DNA of 64,000 bases from Warburgia ugandensis (GCA_035236585.1 CP141132.1:81582880-81646879), one strand, 5' to 3'. Positions 1 through 12,694 are shown, numbered from the stretch's first letter. The notes: generated from the letters alone by a model not told the origin. A program made the numbers and translations.

Positions 1-167
1 GTAGTTTTGTCATTGAAAAGAAACAATCTTAACATTCAGCACTTCTCAACGGTGTTAACAATGATAGGAATCACAGTTCTTTCTACTCACCTAACCGAAG
101 AGTTAGCTCATCATTTTGTTTATGATGTTTTTGGGCGTGCTGATAATTCTGCACACTTTCTTTGCAG

Positions 168-413
168 ACAACTGAGTATCCAACTATTTTGTTCTATCGA
201 TCTGGAAATAAATCAAATCCTGTAAGTGCTGATCGTTTTACCGCTTAACCCATGTCAGCCCTCACAATCTAATGCGTTAATGACATTCTTTTGCAGATCA
301 ATCTTTCAAAGAATTCTAGCTTGAAGGACTTGCTCTCATTCCTCAATACAAATGTAAAAGCAGAAGAGAACAAAAGAACTCCACCTACAGAATCACAGAA
401 AGACGAACTGTAA
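168..413 (+). CDS. Protein disulfide isomerase-like protein, C-terminal exons (partial)
   Basis: Two 3'-terminal coding exons are visible: 168-221 (18 codons, after a ...tttgcag acceptor and before a gtaagt donor) and 297-413 (after ...ttttgcag, ending in TAA). They join in phase 0 and encode T-T-E-Y-P-T-I-L-F-Y-R-S-G-N-K-S-N-P, then a helix-like stretch, ending Q-K-D-E-L. The Y-P-T-(I/L)-L-F-Y...G-N-K segment is typical of the last thioredoxin-fold domain of plant PDI proteins, and the terminal KDEL is the ER-lumen retention signal. The family catalyses disulfide formation and isomerisation during protein folding in the ER. Both CxxC active sites must lie in upstream exons outside the window. 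Bases 1-167 are intron. I favour the PDIL1 group but cannot assign the member. Confidence 0.85.
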
Positions 414-1965
414 AAGCACATGGGTTATAACCCATCTGAGTATTGAAACAATTTTGATGATCAGTCAGTTCTCCCTAGAAATTGGGGAATATCAACGTCT
501 CTTAGGTTTATCACTTGCTCTAGAATAGGTTTTATTTATACTAGATCTGATGCCAACAGCAAGAAATAGTTTTATACAAAAGAAATGTATCCTTTTCAAG
601 CTTTGTATGGAGTCTGTGGCCATTCAAGTCAAACATTTTGAATGAACAAATGTTCTAATGTGCTGTATTTGTATTTCAATTGCCGATGCTCTGGCCTGTT
701 TGTCTTTGTTGATATTGGCAGTATCTATTTGTTGTTACTCCATTCCAGATAAAAATCTCAATGGGTCTGTTGGCAGGGGTTGGCTATCCACGGATGAGGC
801 CTTTCCACGGATATCTATCCTATCCCTAACTACTGGATGTTTCAAAAGTGGGGAAGAAAATAAAAAGGATTTCTGCAAAATGCCATTTCTTTTGGCATTG
901 TTGCAAAAAGGTCCAACATTTTTTTAAGTTTCACAAATTTGTCATCAAGGTTTTTTGAGCTTTGTAAAATTGTCGTTCTATTAGTTTTCCATCATATTCA
1001 CTGTTAGTTTTTTCGAAATTCTAATATAACCTTTCTCAATTTCTCTATCTTAATAAGTTCTAACATACGTGCTACTTCACAGGCACAAGTGTGATTAAGT
1101 TGCCGACTTTGGCTACTAAATTCAATGACTTCGATGGAAAGTTTTAGTGAAACTTAATATCTAATACAATTCGATAACAAAGAATCTAATAGTATGATTG
1201 TTTCAACCAAATTCAATCAATAGTGAGATATTCAATCGCAAACATATCACGTTCATCAACCTGTGCAACAATGCCTCTTAAACTTCTTCAAAGAAATGCA
1301 ACAATTTAAACTTTTCTTTGTATTAAATTAAAATATAATCAATGCTTTGGATCAATAAAAATATATAATTAATCTGAGAAAATATAAGAAAAATGTTGTT
1401 ATTGTTCACACAAACACCAATGAGTAGCAAACTTTAAGCTCTTTGTTTGATGTCCTTTTAAATGAAAATCTAAGACTTGGGTCTTTTTCTTCTCAATATC
1501 TTCTATCTAGCATGATCACTTTTAAATATTTCAATTAATCATAATTTTGAAAAAACTAATAGGGAAGAGGATGAAAAACTAGTAGTATGGCAATTTTACA
1601 AAACTCGTGAAAACATAATGGCAAATTTGCAGAACTCAAAAAATATTGGACTTTTTTGCAAGTGGCATTTTTTTACCAAAAAAATAAAAAAGATTGATTT
1701 CTATGAAAGAATTGGGCTTGAACTCGATAAGTATTTTTTCATAACCAAAGTGGGCCAACCTTTGTTTCATTGCAAATGGTATTCAAGGGTAGATTGCGCT
1801 ATTTGATTGCTGTGGTGTCACATAAATCAGAGGATAGATTGAGCTAAACTTTGTGTCATTAAGAATGATATTTGAGGATATGTTTGGGTATGGCTTGTTG
1901 AAACTTTCCTAAGAAGATTAGTGCATGTTTGGGAAACTTGTTTTATTTGTTTTTCTATTTACAAT
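414..1965. other. 3' UTR of the PDI-like gene, then AT-rich spacer
   Basis: The first few hundred bases after the TAA are presumably the PDI-like 3' UTR. The rest is AT-rich sequence with short chance ORFs and no recognisable domain. I see no RNA gene or clear element here. Confidence 0.5.
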
Positions 1966-2290
1966 AGAATATAAATTTTAGCAAGGTGAGAAATGTGAGT
2001 GAAGCAACAGTAAAGATGGATAAACAAAAAGTTCCCCAAAAAGACTGCTTTTGATACAAGGGATCGATTATCTATAAGAGTAGACAAATTGAGAGGAATG
2101 TTACCTAGAGAATTCAAGTGAGATGAAATTAATAGAGATGTGACTCTAGAGTTTCGTGTGATTAGTCGGTGCCACTCAAAGTGAAAGAAAAATTTTATAA
2201 GATGGCTGCAAGGCTGGTCATGCTTTATGAATAAGAGTTTTGGACAGTTAAGAAACAACATGTACAAAGGATGAGCAGCAATAGGTAACA
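1966..2290 (+). mobile_element. Decayed RTE-type LINE fragment (3' ORF region)
   Basis: This stretch aligns by eye with the C-terminal ORF region of the LINE at 46648-49735, in the opposite orientation. Shared stretches include 'ttttagcaagg', 'cttttgatac', 'gttacc.agagaat', 'cggtgccactcaaa', 'ttttataagatggct' and 'aaggatgag'. It has many substitutions, indels and stop codons, so it is an old, dead fragment without the polymerase core. Confidence 0.7.
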
Positions 2291-2669
2291 AAACTATGGA
2301 GATTAACAATTTTTACCCATTCCTTTGTTGTATTTACATTTTTAAGAGTATAAGTTAAGTTTAACAGTAGTATAAATTAGGTTTTACAGTATTCTTGATA
2401 CTGATTCAGGCTCTTATCTTCGGATCTTGATCCTTGCAAAATGAACCTTAAGGTTGCTTGATTAGATTCAAGGAAATTAGGTCAAGATCCAATACTCACA
2501 CGGCCTTGATGGCACAGTTTCTTGGAGCATTTGGAGTCCATAAAATCAGGTGGCTAAGCATTACTTGTTCCTTGCTCAAACATGATGTTACATCACTTCA
2601 ATCGAAAGTCACAACTCCAATCTTCAGTTCAAAGTGCAATACAAGCAGGCTACGTGTTTGATAGAAGTC
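2291..2669. other. Spacer, nothing recognised
   Basis: AT-rich sequence between the LINE relic and the tandem duplication. No coding, RNA or repeat feature stands out. Confidence 0.4.
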
Positions 2670-4850
2670 TTGAGAGAGATGGTATTCGGTGTTTTCGGAG
2701 GCAGTTGGGGGAGTATGAGATGCGGAAAGAAAGACGAGGTGGGGACCCCTTCTCTTGCATTTTTCATGGATCCATAACGTTCCTGTTATTCGGCTTCACT
2801 GAGATAGCCTACGTATATAATCTCACATTTTTTAAATGCATCTACGGTCTTCATTTATTAGCATCTTCAGATTATAAAATAAATGATAGTGGGGTATACA
2901 AAGTGAAAGATGTCTAGAGATGAAGACCCCAGTTGCAGTTAAAGGATGTGAGATTTTGAACTTAGCCCATCTAAGTGAGGCTAAATTTGGATGAACTTGA
3001 ATCCATGCAAAAAGGCAAAAAAATGGGTCCTAGCCTTATTTTTCTTTTTGCCGCTCTGTGAGAGAGAGAAGAATTTCTTCCACTCATAATTATGGTATGT
3101 ATTAAACAAAAAATGGGATGCAAACCGACTTTTAAAAAAATTTCATAGATCCAAAACATTCATTTGATTCGGGCTCAATATATTTGTGAGGGGTTCGAAA
3201 ATAAAAGATTTAGAGATTCTCGATAGAAGTGAATTTTAATACCAAAAACATCTGATGGAGACTGTATTAGATGAACATGCCCACATCTCATTTTCATTCA
3301 AGAAGTTCCAAGGAGAGAGAGAGAGCACTAGACCTCACCTGTCCCTACTTAGTCATTCATTACTAGTCACATTTCCCTATTTTATGTTGAAAAGGGGTGC
3401 ACCGATGGATGGTGCAAGACTTTGGTCCCTTTCCCTTAAAAGTAAAATAGTAGAGTTGTTGTGACGACATCATCATGATTATACTGTATACGACATCATT
3501 AACCACTACACTGACATATTTTTTTAAAAACTATTTTCAACATCTTTTCCATTTTCGGAAGGTAAGACTGCGTGCTGCTGACCCTTATAGTCCACCCCTA
3601 CCCTCGTAATTGTTAGACTAATTGTTAGACTAAAGGGTAGAAATTCACGTCGAATGATAAATGTAATCAAGGAAATCCAATCACGCAACAAATGTTGTAG
3701 AGTTGAACACTGTATTTCTAGAGTTGGTAGCTCAATGGAATTAGGTTAGGATTCAATTATCCACATCCTTGTCCATTGCATAGTTCTTTCTAGTCTATGA
3801 AAGCTAGGCTGATGCATTAGTTATCATACCTACTTTGTCCATATCTAATGTTACATCTCTTTACCATGAAATCCCTAATCTCTCCGGGGACAAATAGACA
3901 ACGAAAAACATCTTGGAGAGAGAGAGAGATGGTAGGTTTTTGTAGGCAATGGGAAGCATTGAAAACACCGACTGACAGGAGGAAAATGGGGGGAACCTTT
4001 TTTTTTTTGTTGCATTTTTTCAAGATCTAAAATAGTCATTTGATTTGAGTTTATTCAGATGGCATGGGTACCAGAACTCACATCATTTAAATGCACAGCT
4101 TTTAGTGCTTTGGTGAACTAGGGCTTTTATGTTATACACTATCCATTCTACAAACCAAAAAATCTCTAGAGATGAAGGCCTTAAATGCATTGAAAAGCTG
4201 TGAGATTTTGTACATGTCCCATTAGAGTGATGTTGAATCAAAACAACATTTTGAGGAGTCAAAAAAATGCAAAGAAAAATTGGGTCAGAGAGAGAGAGAG
4301 AGGCATAGTCCTAGAGGTGTCCAATAGATGTGATTTTTTCATGTAGGCCATCTAAAATAACCTCAATAAGATGCATGTGTTGGATCACCGAAAGGATAGA
4401 AGAAATGGGTAAACATGCAATTTTTGCCCAATGGAAAGCCATGCAAGACTTTATGTTAATCATTCCCTTCCCTCAAAAGTAGAGTAGTTGTTTCATTTTG
4501 TACGTAAATAAATAAAAATATCTCTTTGGATATCATTTACTTCTTATCTCAACAGTTTGTTAGACTAAAGGGGTGCAATTCATCTCTAGTCATAGATGTT
4601 ATGAGGAAAAGCCAACAACCAATCAAGTGTTGTAGAGTTGAACACTATTTGTGAAAGGGATCGTAAGTTTGCGTGGTTCAATGAAATTAGGCCGATATCC
4701 AAGTAGCCACCTCGTTGTCCATGACATGGTTCTTTCAACTCTGAGGTAGCGATGCATTAGTCACACCTACTTTGTTCACGTCTAAAGTTACATCTTCTCT
4801 CAATCCACAATTCAAACGTGAGAGAGAGAGAGAGAGGCTGTGGCTATCTG
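2670..4850. repeat. Degenerate tandem duplication, period about 1.25 kb
   Basis: Unit A (about 2670-3925) and unit B (about 3926-4850) share collinear blocks: 'gagatggta' plus a G-rich stretch at 2677 and 3926; 'tctagagatgaag' at 2912 and 4164; 'tgtgagatttt' near 2948 and 4199; 'gttagactaaag' near 3625 and 4559; 'tgttgtagagttgaacact' near 3692 and 4632; 'gatgcattagt' and 'cctactttgt' near 3810 and 4750. The offset falls from about 1250 to about 940 bp, so B has lost or A has gained about 300 bp. GA-rich runs lie in both units. There are no long ORFs; the origin is unknown. Confidence 0.6.
3560..3606 (+). mobile_element. Possible short Au-like SINE fragment
   Basis: The 'ggtaagactgcgt' and 'acccttatagtccacccct' segments resemble the central part of the Au-like SINEs found elsewhere in the window. 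It lies in unit A of the tandem duplication. It is short and could be chance. Confidence 0.3.
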
Positions 4851-4916
4851 CTCGAGAAATGTTATTCAGACTAAGTTTTAGGAATGACTTTGAAATCCAG
4901 CTTAGATAAGCTTCTT

Positions 4917-5016
4917 CTTTGGATGATCTGATCCAATCATCTTGTTTGGCATCCTTTATTTAGGCTATCTCTAAAAAATTATGGCCATTAAATGCTTCTA
5001 GCTACTAGTTTTCTCA
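4917..5016. mobile_element. Degenerate half-copy of the foldback element
   Basis: It shares 'tttggatgatctgatccaat', 'ttatttaggct', 'atggccatta' and 'tgcttctagctactag' with an arm of the element at 51567-51783. The second arm is not recognisable. Confidence 0.5.
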
Positions 5017-6267
5017 ATAAAAAATATTCAAATGTCACTTCTAAAATCTCAAAATGGCATCGCTAAAATCATTCATGGTCATGAATTTTGGTGTGACCAA
5101 TTTAAGGGAACCCAAACAAAATGGATGAATGAGATCAATCCAAGATGAGAATTAGGTAGGTTCGAAGTCAGTCCTGAAACTCAATCGAGACAAGGCTGTA
5201 ATAGCTTCGTCACTCCCATCATTTTCTATCCCTTATCTTCGTCATAGTATATATAAGCTTGACCAACAAGGTTCTTCAAATCATTCATATTTCAGGGCCC
5301 CACCTAAAATCCTATCCAAAAATGAATGTACCTAGCCATTATTCTAGGTGGGTGTAAAATGAATGGCCTGGAAGTTCATTCATAACAGCGGAGAAATATT
5401 GAACCAGTGAATCCACCCACCTGTACCTTTGAAGTATAGTTAACATAAGACCCAGTGAATCAACCCACCTGTACTTTGGCCGCGTGTATTTCCTCCCTTA
5501 CACTTGGAAGTTGGAGTCAACATATTATTTCTACATAGGTTACGCAATTAATTTCAGCACCCACCATAAAAAAAAGGACAAAAAAAGGGGAGGAAGACAC
5601 CCAATCAGAAATACTACCGCTTTGATAGACAACACCTTTAAAATTTCTATGTATTAGCTGCATACATTGCAGCCTTCCTTACCCATGCTTCTTAAATTAG
5701 TATGATGATTCTACAAGCCAAGGAATATTAATTTAGACCATTATCATAGGAGTAAACTTGACTAGATTTTCATGATTTTATTATCGCACAAATTACTCCA
5801 ATCCCTTTCAACATTTTATCTTCTAGATGGAAATCAGGCTAGCAAGAAATACCAGGATGGTAGGTGATAGACCATCTCCTTCAAACTCAAAAAAATAACA
5901 TATTAGGATAGGAATATTCAGCACTTCCTTGGTTTGATTATGACGCTCTTCTTGTTACTCATAATTTGCTAGTTTGCTTGCCAGTTACAAAGCTACAAGA
6001 AAGTGAATTGAAGAATGACATGAGACAAGGAAGCAAGAAAGCCCAACACAGCAAACTCTTGTCCAAGTCATGGAAAATGTGGAATGGAAGAAAGAGGGAT
6101 GCTAATGGTGGGTCGCAGACAAATGTCAAGGCTTGATGGCTAGAAAGAAACAGGTAGATTTTGAAATTTCAATTCAGGATAGATATTAGACACCGAACTG
6201 AAAATGAGATATATTTACAGAGATCTTCTAGCAGGAAGCCGACTTCGAGGACGTCCAACATACCGCA

Positions 6268-6301
6268 AATGGCAGGCCCAGGTTCAATGAGGCCTGCCAT
6301 T
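6268..6301. repeat. Perfect 11-bp inverted repeat (hairpin)
   Basis: AATGGCAGGCC is followed by a 12-nt loop and GGCCTGCCATT, a GC-rich perfect stem in otherwise AT-rich spacer. It lies about 960 bp beyond the stop codon of the leftward TauE/SafE gene. It could be a remnant of a foldback element or a structure in read-through RNA. No function can be assigned. Confidence 0.6.
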
Positions 6302-7258
6302 GAGCGCTTGGTTCCATTAAGCTAGGATCTTGGGGCTGGCAGCCCTCCATACCGGTGTTCGGCTAGCATTTTTCACATTTTTATTCCCTATATTATAAAA
6401 TAAGGCAAATACTTTGGAGAGTTGAAAGGTGATATAGAAAATTGATGCAATAATGAATGCTGAAATAAATGCAGTAATAATCACTGATACTTTAATCTAA
6501 GTTTGTTGCTGAGTTTCTTTTGTCTTTATGGGTAGGCAAATTGGGACCCTCCAAGACACAGCTGATGGTGGAATTCAGTGGGTGCTTTCTAAGAAGGATG
6601 AAGAAGAAACTAAAATACGAAGCAAGCAGATCAGCAGACAGTGGGCCAAGATGGATTCATCAACTGTCACCCCACATGTTGAACTTGTAGCTTTACCTAG
6701 CATTCAACTGAAATGAAAAAGGGACCAAAATATCTCAATCAGTTTCTGAACTGTGACTGACCTCTCAGACATGGTGGAAGTGATAAGGACCGACACAATC
6801 TGCCAATAATTCAAAAGTTGGCGGACGTTCATATTAGATTCTGAAGAGTTTTTCCATTTTCTGCTTTCCCAATTTATGGAAATTTGCCTGACTGAATATC
6901 TCCAATTTCAAGTTTAAAGGCTGGATGCCATTGGCTTTTAGATCCAGTTTAGTCCTTTGAATGTAATAGCATGCGCGGATCAGGAAACCTGACTGCTAAT
7001 CTCAACAAAAAGAGCCTAGTCTGTCATGGAGCACTGTTCTTGGTACGCTTCTTAGATAAGATTCTTTAGAATGCATTTCAGTTAAATCAAAAGAAACAGA
7101 AGTTTCCTTCCACTCTAATAAATTCCAAATCCAATACAGGAAGCAATAACATTAGGCGACAAAATACGAGACAGAGAGAAAAGGAAAAGAATTGCTGCAA
7201 GCAAGAGAGGCCAACCATAAGGCCTGAAGAACATTGAATAACAGCCAAGTTCTGCACG

Positions 7259-8237
7259 CTAGGTGTCATAGCTACAAAGATTCTCAAACCCCATGTACTC
7301 ATGATTCTCAATTTTTGTTATCATTTCTGATATGCCTACCCCACCTGTTAAACAAAACAAACACACAAAATCAGATACTTCCTCATTGAAGGAGAGAAAT
7401 GGATTTTTCAGCTTGGTGATTGCTAGAAATTTTGAAAAAAATGGTTTAATCTTAGTTCAATAAGCCACTGTGCTGAATCTGTTGACACAGGAACTATGGA
7501 GTCGACCTGGAAATTCTGAGGCTTGGGATCCATGCCTTCAGGGATAGCGTATTTTATGGTCAAACGCTATGGAAAAAGCTCAACTTGATGATGACGAGGC
7601 TCCAAGTCTAAATTTACTTGATATGAGTCTTCATCAAGTTGAGTTTTGTTGTTTGGCTTTTGGAATCTCCACTCTTAAAGGAGTTGTGATACTCACATTA
7701 ATTTTTACATTTAGAAAAATAAACAACAAATTTTACGCTTGACAGTTCCAAACATTAGCTAGTGTTTTGAGTACCCTGTCAAGTTGGAAGCGCCTTGTTT
7801 GGGTCCAAGTCCACTCGCTATTAAAAGAAATGCAGTTACTAAAAAGGAATGAAGAGTTTGCATGCTTACCTAGTGAAACTGCACTGACAAAAATTGTGAA
7901 AGCCAATATAAAGATGATCAGAGATGCCCTTCCAAGTATAATGATGATCTTTCTCACTACATGTTGTCCCACAAAGGCAGCAACTGTTGCCACAGCAACG
8001 AAATAGAGAGCTGCCAAATATATAACATGTGAGAGAGTAATAATGGTAAGTTTAACAATAATGATATAAAATAATACAATATATATATATATATATTTAT
8101 AACATTTCTTGATTACCCCAAGGTGCTGATAAGTACAGAATGGTGACAAGCATGCTCAAATGTGTAATTGTGCCTGTGTGTGCATTTGTATGTTTTGTGT
8201 TTGTGCCCCCATGTGAATGTGCTGCATGAGGCGCATG

Positions 8238-8303
<66 letters not shown>

Positions 8304-11300
8304 ATACCATATGGAACAGGAAAACGCTTAAGAAGATAATATTCGACCACAGACATGGAGGAAGAGAATGTCATGGCAAAGGTAGCTGTGGCACTTGAGA
8401 CCTGCATAATAAGATCGTAAAACTTAGCACAGAAATAAATTTATGCTCAGATAAGTCTAAGATAATTGGCCAAAGGTATTGCTTAGGTGCAAAAAGCTAT
8501 CTGTTGATTAAGTAAAGCCAACATAAGTAGCCAAATCATAGGGAACAAAATGACTTCCTATGCTTTCAAAATTATGAAAATAAAATGGATCCTAAAAGAT
8601 GGTATCAGAAATGATTCAGAAGTTCACACATGGTAAAATACAAGAAACTTGGAAAATATTGCGGTCAACAGGGGGCAATCAAATGGGTACAAAACCAAGA
8701 AGATGAAGCACAAACCTGAGGAGGGATACCCAACTCCAAGAAGAGAGGACCCAAAATAAAGCCTCCACCTAAGCCAAGCAGTCCACCAACCATACCAGCA
8801 AGAATACCACAAGAGCAGTAAAGAACAAGCTGATGAACTTTCCAATTTGTTCTTTCATCACCCTTGGATGAAATGACTCTCCTTCCTTTGTATAGACTAA
8901 CCGCCTCAAACAAAGACACCCCAACAGCAACTGGGATCTGCATGAAACCAACATGATGAATATTTAAATGACTAAAAACCAAGTATTTGACAGACATGTA
9001 AGAACATGTTGAATAAACATGACTAGAACAAGACCAAGGTTGAGCTACTGAGACTGACTCTCTCTAGCTTCTAACTGGACTAAATGATGAGACAACTAGG
9101 ATAAGGTCCAAGTCAAGATTCAACTTTTTATTAGTTAATTTCTTGGACCAAATAAAGAGTAAGTACCTGTAGCAAATTTAGAGACCAGTATGCCACCGAA
9201 CATGTTGATGTGTAGTCCTACATTCAACAAGCACAGGCAGGTTGTATTCAGTTTATGAACCCATATATGGAAAGAGATTATGAGGCAATTCAAGATGCAG
9301 CATCAAAGGCTAACCTTTGCAATCTGTAGCGCAAGAAATGCAACCCAGACAAAGACAAGGAGACCAAGTTCCTTCCAGCGAACATTCTCAAGAATTGGCA
9401 CCTGGGGAGGGTATAGAAGTTAGCATTAACAACTACAGACACAAAAAAAATGAAAAAACAGTTTACAATGCATACTCACCTCTGGATCTGCAGGTGCCTT
9501 TGTTTCTTTGTGACCATCATCGCTGGGACCACTAGGCAGAGCCTCGTACTCCACCTCTTCACTAGCAGCACCTGCTACAAAGAAGAAGATGAATTGTTAG
9601 ATTAAAAGGAAAAAAAGCAAATCTGGAGAAGAGGAATGTCTCATGCTTCATGACCAGTTTTTCACAACTGATTTGAGCACCTCACAGAGTCGGCAAATTT
9701 GAAAGGCTGGCTGATTTTTGACAAACTAGAAAAAGGTTGGACTACCAGAGATTTGACATGAACTTTGAGTCTCAAAAGCTCCTATTAAGTACTAAACCAC
9801 TTTTGACACAGTTAGACTTGCTTCTGCATCCAGACTCATTCGGAGCTCAAACCTGGCCTATGACATTGTGGAAAGACCAGCCAACTCACCATTTGACTCT
9901 GAGCGTTTTGCAGCTTCCTGAAATTAAAAAACAAAGAAATGGGAGCAGACCAGGTATCAGATTATTGCACAAAGGATTATAACAAGCTAGCACAAGACAA
10001 CACGAGAGATATTACCTTCTTTAAAATGGTCTCTTTCTTCCATGTCTCGACACCCTTCAGGAAAGTCCTGCTTGACGTGCCTGTAAAGCAGTTAAATTGC
10101 TCAAAACCCATGAACGACACTTTTGCGTCAAAAGAGGCAAAATTACATAACATCAATTACCTATGAATAGGATAATAAGAAGAACGGTGACCATCCAGTC
10201 GGCAAAAACCACATTGAAAGCAACTCCAATACTGATACCCAACATGAGCATAGGTTGGACTAGCAATGCTAAGTCATAATCGATAATGGGCAGCTCCAGT
10301 GTTGGATGCCTTAACTTAAGATTGTAGTAAACAGTTGAGCCAGCTGCACCCATGATCATACCTACAACAACAGCATTAGGATCTCAGCAGTTGCAGGGCA
10401 TCTTATCATAATGGCAAGGGATGGATGTCCAAACAAAAGAAAAACTCTTTATCTCATTTGCATGAATTAAGTAGATAAAGTGAAAGTTTGCTTATAATGC
10501 ATAATCAACAACTATATGTTTCAGGTTTTGGATCAGAGATACAATAAGACAGAAAATAAAGGAGTTGCCCAACAAGATACAGAAGAACAAAAAGAGATTC
10601 TCATCATCATCAAGACCTTAGCATCGCAGACAGTTCTTTTCAGCATCACTCATGCTAGTTCCCTTTTTTTTTTGGCTAATAAAACACACCAGCCTTTTTG
10701 GAAAAGAAGACACAGAAGAACAACCAAGATTCTATCTTATAGTGGTTACTTAACTCAAAACTGAAGGTGTTTGGTGACTGACATGAACAGGATCTGTCAA
10801 GTATGATGAACAGGAAGGCCCAACATACCAGCATCTCGATGCAGTTATATGGCAGTAATAAAGTATGTATTACTGCTGTGAACATAACGGTTCCCATACA
10901 TATTGAAGCGAAAACATATCCATGGTAATCAGAAGGAAAAGCAAACGAAATGACTCAAATCGATTAACTGACCATACATATTGACAGTACACAACACTCT
11001 GCATGACACGGCAGTTAATTGGAACAAAACGGTCCCTAGGATGTTGTATTATAGGCAGGATATTCCTTCAGGTAATCATGCATTAGAAAAATTCATTTAT
11101 GCAGGCTTTGCGAATCTATAAAAAATGTTCATAATTCTCTAAGCAGACCACTTATAAACAGATCCTCAATAACTGTAGAGAAATAAACAAAATGAAGATA
11201 GAGAATTTACTCAAAAAGGATCATTGCCCATATGACCAAATAAAAACTCTTACATTTTGAAATAGCTGTGGACGATTTCGCATCGAATCCAATGATCAAC

Positions 11301-11802
11301 GTAAGCATGGGCACAAAAATACCACCCCCACCAACGCCTCCAACACTACCAAAAGCTGCTCCAAAGAATCCAATAATAGTGCCCACAACAATTTTCCAAC
11401 CGAATTTCATCGACTGGAGCAACAAAATCCAACATAACACATGCAATTAGTGTCTTCAAAATCATCTCCTCACAAATGAAAGGTACGAAAAATGAGGAGC
11501 AACATTATACTACTCATACCACCATGAATAAAGAAAACTTAGTCCGAGCCATATTTTCATCCAAACTAGCATCAAACAAGCATAAATCTTACCGGCCAAA
11601 CATGTTCGTACGATGACACGTTGGGCTGCCACAAGAAATTCATGAACGCCATAAGATAATTTGTTTGCGTCTCTTTAATCTCATCATTCCCCTGGCGCAT
11701 GAGATTTCGTTCTGCTGAAACGAAAACCGAAGCTAGAAGAAAGCTTAGAGCAATCATTGCAACCCAACTCAAACCCCGACATATTGCTCCAATTTCAGCC
11801 AT
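7259..11802 (-). CDS. TauE/SafE-family (sulfite exporter-like) multipass membrane protein, 12 exons
   Basis: Twelve exons join in phase with GT-AG introns: 11802-11593, 11413-11254, 10361-10161, 10080-10016, 9917-9890, 9571-9480, 9401-9315, 9217-9167, 8937-8716, 8401-8308, 8010-7870 and 7344-7259 (TAG). Together they make 478 residues, the usual length for plant TauE/SafE proteins. The N-terminus has a hydrophobic signal or first membrane segment. Two halves of hydrophobic helices follow, each with a glycine-rich motif ([14 protein letters not shown] in exon 2; [14 protein letters not shown] in exon 9), separated by a charged loop (K-G-V-E-T-W-K-K-E, then an acidic stretch). The protein ends [13 protein letters not shown]. 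The family is linked to sulfonate/sulfite export in bacteria; the plant substrate is not established. I chose the ATG at 11802 because it gives M-A-E-I-G plus the hydrophobic leader; an in-frame ATG at 11856 would add 18 residues. Confidence 0.93.
8240..8299. repeat. Compound (GT)n(GA)n microsatellite in intron 10 of the TauE/SafE gene
   Basis: About 33 bases of GT repeats run into about 27 bases of GA repeats. On the gene's sense (minus) strand this is (TC)n(AC)n beginning only eight bases into the intron, whose GT donor is at 8307-8306. It is likely length-polymorphic. Confidence 0.95.
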
Positions 11803-12665
11803 TGGAACAACATTCACCTCCTTGCAACCAACACCTTCGAATTCCCTCAACTTCACTTCCTCCTTTTCTCGAACGTATATTACTTAGGGGCTATACTTCT
11901 CCATAAAATTAGGAAGCTCCGAATTGTAGTAGTCACTGCAGGCTACTTTCCATACAAAAGCAGGAAAAACAGAGAAGAATGCAGAGCAATAAATCTCTTC
12001 GTGGACCGAATTTTCAAGACTTTTGGATCACTAAATCCAATAAAGAATGCACCTTTCTGGAGATCTCGAACAAATTAAACTGATTCCAACTCGAATCTAC
12101 CAGGATTTTGCCAGAAACTTCTCTCCGGCGATATAGAAAACTTCAAAAAAGAGGTTTTTCACTGAAACCTCTGCCAACTTCTTTTTTCTACACTGTCCTT
12201 CCCGCCGATATGAATTCTTACAGTTCTATGGCCCTTTCCGGTTCTTCGGCCAAGTCTTCCGAAGATTCCAGAAACTCCGGTAAATCGGACGACTCCAATG
12301 CCAACCGGAAAGATACGAGACTACAAGATCCGGCGGGAAAACCGAATAAGCAGGAAAACAGAGAGAAACCAAATCGATGAAGGTTTCCGGAACAAATTTT
12401 CACTCCCGAATCGAGTCTAGGAAGAAACTAGCTGCGAAATCAAACGGAAAAGTTTCCGGTCCGAAATCTTACAAAAGAGACAGTCTTTCTTCCAGTTTTC
12501 CTTCAGCTGGTTGATGAAACTGACGACATTTCAGTGAAAATGTCGCCGGAATCTACAGTTCCGGAAAGAACCAGTGCCTGAAACTGAGAATTGGCCGGAA
12601 AATCCCTCTGAAGATGAGGAATTCCGAGAGCTTTTCGTTTCCTATTTCGACGAGGGATTTTCAAA
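11803..12665 (-). other. Probable 5' UTR/leader of the TauE/SafE gene
   Basis: This is the stretch between the inferred start codon and the region downstream of the TATA-like box. It is less AT-rich than the flanks and has short ORFs without recognisable domains. A donor-like TTGTAAGAT on the minus strand near 12470 makes a 5' UTR intron possible, but I cannot pair it confidently with an acceptor. Confidence 0.45.
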
Positions 12666-12694
12666 TGATATGCCTCGCCGGAGTGTGGCCTTCG

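Larger units (their letters stand above)
4851..7258. other. Intergenic spacer with an inverted repeat and a partial foldback element
   Basis: AT-rich spacer running into the 3' UTR of the TauE/SafE gene, which is transcribed toward it from the right. At 4917-5016 it carries a half-copy of the foldback element seen at 51567-51783. At 6268-6301 there is a perfect 11-bp inverted repeat, and near 5403 and 5452 a roughly 25-bp direct repeat around 'cccacctgtac'. No protein domain was recognised in the ORFs here. Confidence 0.45.

Noticed and set aside
2582-2917. 111-codon plus-strand open frame
   Set aside because: It lies at the start of the degenerate tandem duplication; the corresponding frame is not kept in the second unit and no domain is seen.
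8156-8407. Open frames over the GT/GA microsatellite
   Set aside because: They translate simple repeats (TH, SL, CV runs) plus the real TauE/SafE exon 10 on the minus strand.
12108-12380. 90-codon serine/lysine-rich plus-strand frame
   Set aside because: It is antisense to the leader of the TauE/SafE gene, low complexity and without a known domain.
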